Source: JAFGSZ01 sp964492185
GTDB lineage: Bacteria > Bacteroidota > Bacteroidia > Bacteroidales > UBA10428
DNA: 9,995 bases
Assembly (NCBI GenBank): GCA_964492185.1
Contig: CAZBJH010000121.1
Location: 1 to 9,995 of the forward strand
Reading direction: 5' to 3'
A model generated the notes under the pieces. The model had not been told where the DNA came from. It saw only the letters and a program-made list of their open reading frames with translations, and ran no database searches. This document shows, in pieces, positions 6,940 through 9,995 of the stretch. The translations under genes and the position numbers were made by a program. Positions within the stretch are counted from its first letter, which is position 1, and every line of letters begins with the position of its first letter.

Positions 6940-9882
6940 TTAATAACGGGGATCTTTATGATAGGGCAGTTTTGCCATTTTTTTTACCTCTATACACGGA
7001 AAACCAAATTCTTCAACAACCTTTCCGAGGATCAGGTAGATCCCATATCCCCTGAAAGGATAATTTTTTATTGAGCCGGGAAAATGCACAGTATCAAAAA
7101 ACTCACCATAGACATCAAGAAAGCACCCGAAGTGCATCCATTCTTTTCTTACGGTTCTCACATATTTTATGGTTACCAGGTTGCCCAGTATACGGATCTT
7201 TTTTCCGATATTCTTCACCAGGTCTGCTGAAAAATAATCACCCCGGTAGCTGGTTTGCAACAGATCAAAGTGGGAAAGACTGACCGGGAATCCCAGTAAT
7301 TCGATTTCATCATATGCATCTTCAATACCTGTTTGTGTAAGCTCAGGAAGATTAAATTTTTTTGGTTTATCATTAAACAATTGCAGATTGTGGGACTGTA
7401 TATTCTTTTTCCCGGTCAGCATATGGGCATTCCAGAGCAGTTGTTTTTTTGTTTGTTCCGTAAAGCGAAGGGCATCAAGGCGTATGAGCAGGATCAGCTG
7501 TTCAATTCCAATGGGGATACGACTGATTAAATCCCGGAGGCTTTTAAATTCCCCGTTTTCCTCACGTTCTTTAATAATATTATGAGCTGTTTTTGATTCC
7601 AGGTTAAGTACGTGCACAAAGCCCAGAAAAATGTCGGAACCGTTAATACAGGTTTTGTATTCACTTCGGTTGACACAGGGCAGGTGTATAGTTGCCCCGC
7701 TTCGTTTTGCCTCGTTCACATAAACCCATGTATGGTAGAATCCCCCGAAATTATTAATTACGGCAACCATGAATTCTGTCGGAAAATATGTTTTAAGATA
7801 AAGGCTTTGATAGCTTTCCACTGCATAAGAAGCTGAATGGGCTTTTGAGAATGCATAACCGGCAAACGAGGCGATCTGTCGCCATACCTCGTCAGTGAGG
7901 TTTTGAGAATAGCCGCGTTCATTGCAATTGCTGAAAAACTTAGTACGTATACGGTCAAACTCCTTTTTCGACCGGAATTTACCGGCCATGGCCCTTCGGA
8001 GAATATCGGCATCGGACAGGTCAAGCCCGGCAAAATGATGACATATCCTTATCACATCTTCCTGATATACCATAATCCCGTAGGTTTCCTGTAACTGCTC
8101 TTCCATCACCGGATGCAGGTATTTAAAACCATCCGGCTGATGAAAGCGTTTAATATACTCTTTCATCATACCCGATTTGGCTACGCCGGGCCGGATGATA
8201 GAACTGGCTGCTACAAGACTGAGATAATTATTGCAGTGAAGCTTTTTTAGTAAGCCTCGCATGGCCGGACTTTCGATATAAAAGCAACCGTTTGTTTCGC
8301 CATTGTATAACTGCCGGTTAACATTATCATCTTCCTTGAATTGCTCTATCCGGTGTACATCTACTCTTACATTTCTGTTTTTCAGAATGATCTCCACGCT
8401 TTCATTAATGTGACCTATTCCGCGCTGACTTAGAATGTCAAGTTTTTCGAAACCCAGTTCTTCAGCAACGTACATATCCCACTGTGTAGTGGGGAATCCT
8501 TTAGGAGGAAGGTCGACGGCCGTGTAACAACTGATGGGCTTCTCAGAGACCAGGATACCGCCGGCATGAATACTTCTGTTATTCGGAAAGTTCACCAGCT
8601 TGCCGGCAAGAGCGAACATTTTTTCCGTGATCCAGTTCCGGTTATTCTCTGCTGAAGGATCTTTTACCATTTCATCGATCTCGTCTTTCGGAAGCCCGTA
8701 TACTTTGCCAAGTTCACGGTATATCGACCGGTCTTTGAAGGTAGTAAGCATTCCCAGCAAAGCGGTATGTTTTTTACCATAGCGTTTGAAAATATAATCC
8801 TGCACATGATCGCGGTCTTTCCATGAATAGTCTAAGTCGAAATCAGGCGGACTGGTCCGTTTGGGGTTTATAAAACGTTCAAAGTACAGGTTCAGTTCAA
8901 CAGGATCCACATCTGTAATTTTGAGGCAATATGCAACAATGCTGTTGGCACCGCTGCCCCTGCCTACATGATAAAAACCACGGCTCATTGAATAACGTAT
9001 GACATCCCAGGTGATCAGGAAATACGAGGAAAACCCCAGCTTATCGATCATATCAAGCTCGTGTTGCACCCTATTCATGGCTTTATGATCATTTTTACCA
9101 TAACGGTATTCAAGTCCGTCAAGAGCCAGTTTTTCCAGAAGCAGCTTGTCGTCATACCGGCTTCCTGTAAAAGTTTGCTTATTTTTGATCGTGCTGAAGT
9201 CAAAATCAATATTGCAATCATCTGTCAGCTTTTCTGTTGTTCTTAAAATATCGGGGTAATCATCATAGGCTATAGTAATAAGATCCGCCGGCCGGATCCT
9301 CTCATCAGGAGAAGCAAGCTGATCCGTGGTGACCATAGGTAATAGCGTATTATTGGCAATAGCTCTCAGGTGGTGATGGAGTATATAATCTTCATCGGAT
9401 AAAAAGCTGACAGGCAGGAAGGCGACAAGTTTCGACTGATCGTACCGGAATTTTGATGTGACCAACTTTCGTATCCCGGCAGGACGAATACCGACAAATT
9501 CGTTTTCTTTGAGCTTTCGCGGAAGATTGGCCCGGAACGGATAAATAATGTATACATGATTGAATACCGGTGGAAAGAGCGGGAGAGGAGCTTTGTTCAG
9601 GTTGTGCCAGCTCAGGAATTCGTTTAACTCCCGGAATCCCCTGTTATTCTTCGCAATGCCAGTATAGATGAGCTTGTTATTTTTATCCCTGAATTCAATA
9701 CCTGCAATGGGTTTGATGTTATTCAACCGGCATTCCTTCACAAAATCGATCATGCCGGTAGTGTTGTTGATATCGGTCAGGGCAAGTGCGGAGATCCCGT
9801 TACGTTTAGCTTCGGCAACCAGCTCTTCAATGGGAAGAGTACCGTAGCGAAGGCTATAATAGGAATGACAGTTCAAATACAT
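6940..9882 (-). CDS. dnaE: DNA polymerase III alpha subunit, short second-copy form (DnaE2/ImuC-like)
   Basis: This 980-residue C-family DNA polymerase is shorter than replicative DnaE (about 1160 or more). It has an N-terminal PHP domain (about 1-210, starting LNCHSYYSLRYGT and ALTDINN). The palm follows with GRGSGANS (307-314) and the catalytic PDFDLD (Asp347 and Asp349), and the third Asp is probably Asp482 in FEKLDILS. The fingers carry SIIRPG (561-566), YGIMVYQEDV (601-610), RRAMAGK (629-635) and FAGYAFSKAHSASYA (673-687). A helix-hairpin-helix region and a C-terminal OB fold (about 895-970) complete it. NLQLF at 832-836 resembles a beta-clamp binding motif. Several PHP metal ligands are replaced, so proofreading by this domain is unlikely. 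Length and features suggest a damage-tolerance or mutagenesis role rather than bulk replication, by analogy with DnaE2/ImuC. In such cassettes a Y-family polymerase is usually upstream; here only 60 bp separate the start from a repeat at the window edge. Confidence 0.93.
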   Translation of the reverse strand: MYLNCHSYYSLRYGTLPIEELVAEAKRNGISALALTDINNTTGMIDFVKECRLNNIKPIAGIEFRDKNNKLIYTGIAKNNRGFRELNEFLSWHNLNKAPLPLFPPVFNHVYIIYPFRANLPRKLKENEFVGIRPAGIRKLVTSKFRYDQSKLVAFLPVSFLSDEDYILHHHLRAIANNTLLPMVTTDQLASPDERIRPADLITIAYDDYPDILRTTEKLTDDCNIDFDFSTIKNKQTFTGSRYDDKLLLEKLALDGLEYRYGKNDHKAMNRVQHELDMIDKLGFSSYFLITWDVIRYSMSRGFYHVGRGSGANSIVAYCLKITDVDPVELNLYFERFINPKRTSPPDFDLDYSWKDRDHVQDYIFKRYGKKHTALLGMLTTFKDRSIYRELGKVYGLPKDEIDEMVKDPSAENNRNWITEKMFALAGKLVNFPNNRSIHAGGILVSEKPISCYTAVDLPPKGFPTTQWDMYVAEELGFEKLDILSQRGIGHINESVEIILKNRNVRVDVHRIEQFKEDDNVNRQLYNGETNGCFYIESPAMRGLLKKLHCNNYLSLVAASSIIRPGVAKSGMMKEYIKRFHQPDGFKYLHPVMEEQLQETYGIMVYQEDVIRICHHFAGLDLSDADILRRAMAGKFRSKKEFDRIRTKFFSNCNERGYSQNLTDEVWRQIASFAGYAFSKAHSASYAVESYQSLYLKTYFPTEFMVAVINNFGGFYHTWVYVNEAKRSGATIHLPCVNRSEYKTCINGSDIFLGFVHVLNLESKTAHNIIKEREENGEFKSLRDLISRIPIGIEQLILLIRLDALRFTEQTKKQLLWNAHMLTGKKNIQSHNLQLFNDKPKKFNLPELTQTGIEDAYDEIELLGFPVSLSHFDLLQTSYRGDYFSADLVKNIGKKIRILGNLVTIKYVRTVRKEWMHFGCFLDVYGEFFDTVHFPGSIKNYPFRGYGIYLILGKVVEEFGFPCIEVKKMAKLPYHKDPRY

Positions 9883-9930
9883 ACAGCAAATAAAATCATC
9901 AACCTCACAATAAGCGGTTCCGGGAAGACT

Positions 9931-9956
9931 TTATGAACAGTAGTGTCTGTCCATAA
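9931..9956. repeat. Hairpin at the right repeat junction
   Basis: The ten bases TTATGAACAG (9931-9940) and CTGTCCATAA (9947-9956) are inverted repeats matching at 9 of 10 positions, around a 6-base loop. In minus-strand RNA the single mismatch becomes a G-U pair. The left arm lies outside the repeat copy but is identical to bases 26-35 inside the left-edge copy, so it may be a remnant of another repeat end abutting this one. It sits about 50 bp upstream of the polymerase start and could affect its leader. Confidence 0.6.
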
Positions 9957-9995
9957 TGTCCGATATCCGCGTTGCTGCTCACATTTTAAATCCTC
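9943..9995 (+). repeat. Partial copy of the palindromic repeat (right edge)
   Basis: These 53 bases match 4827-4879 at 49 positions and the reverse complement of 1-39 at 38 of 39 positions over 9943-9981. The copy runs off the window at a point just before the central loop of the complete copy. It lies 60 bp upstream of the polymerase start codon. The base TA precedes it as in the complete copy. Confidence 0.9.

Noticed and set aside
9873..9995. Minus-strand frame open for 40 codons from the right edge, ending TGA inside the start of the polymerase gene, which could be the tail of an upstream gene.
   Set aside because: It runs straight through the repeat copy, shows no recognisable domain, and such a length is expected by chance. 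A real overlapping upstream gene would need the sequence beyond the edge.

Overview
The window looks like chromosomal DNA of a Bacteroidota (Bacteroidetes) bacterium. The evidence is low-to-moderate GC, start codons without clear Shine-Dalgarno sequences, lipoprotein-type signal peptides, a TPR-containing LytS-type histidine kinase paired with a LytTR response regulator, and a short second-copy DNA polymerase III alpha subunit of the kind common in this phylum. All six convincing genes lie on the minus strand, so transcription runs from right to left.

Layout from right to left, the direction of transcription. At 9943-9995 the window ends inside a repeat element. At 6940-9882 is a 980-residue DnaE-family polymerase resembling the DnaE2/ImuC mutagenesis polymerases. 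At 4990-6804 is a membrane-anchored sensor with a GAF domain and two tandemly duplicated PAS domains but no kinase, cyclase or other output domain. At 4827-4946 is a complete 120-bp imperfect palindrome that is a second copy of the repeat. At 3826-4806 is a predicted lipoprotein of a conserved but uncharacterised type, possibly SGNH-hydrolase-like. At 3346-3798 is an exported protein made of five 23-residue MORN repeats. At 1007-3208 and 184-948 are the histidine kinase and response regulator, probably one operon. At 1-39 the window ends in a third, inverted copy of the repeat.

The genes form at least three functional blocks: a translesion or mutagenesis polymerase, a solo GAF/PAS sensor, and a two-component system preceded by two small cell-envelope proteins. 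Nothing in the sequence ties these blocks into one pathway. The most unusual feature is the repeat family. Its only complete copy folds on itself, all three copies lie between genes, and both window edges fall inside copies with the same half facing inward. That pattern fits a high-copy palindromic element at which a sequence assembly has broken. I saw no tRNA, rRNA, CRISPR array, transposase gene or convincing rho-independent terminator.
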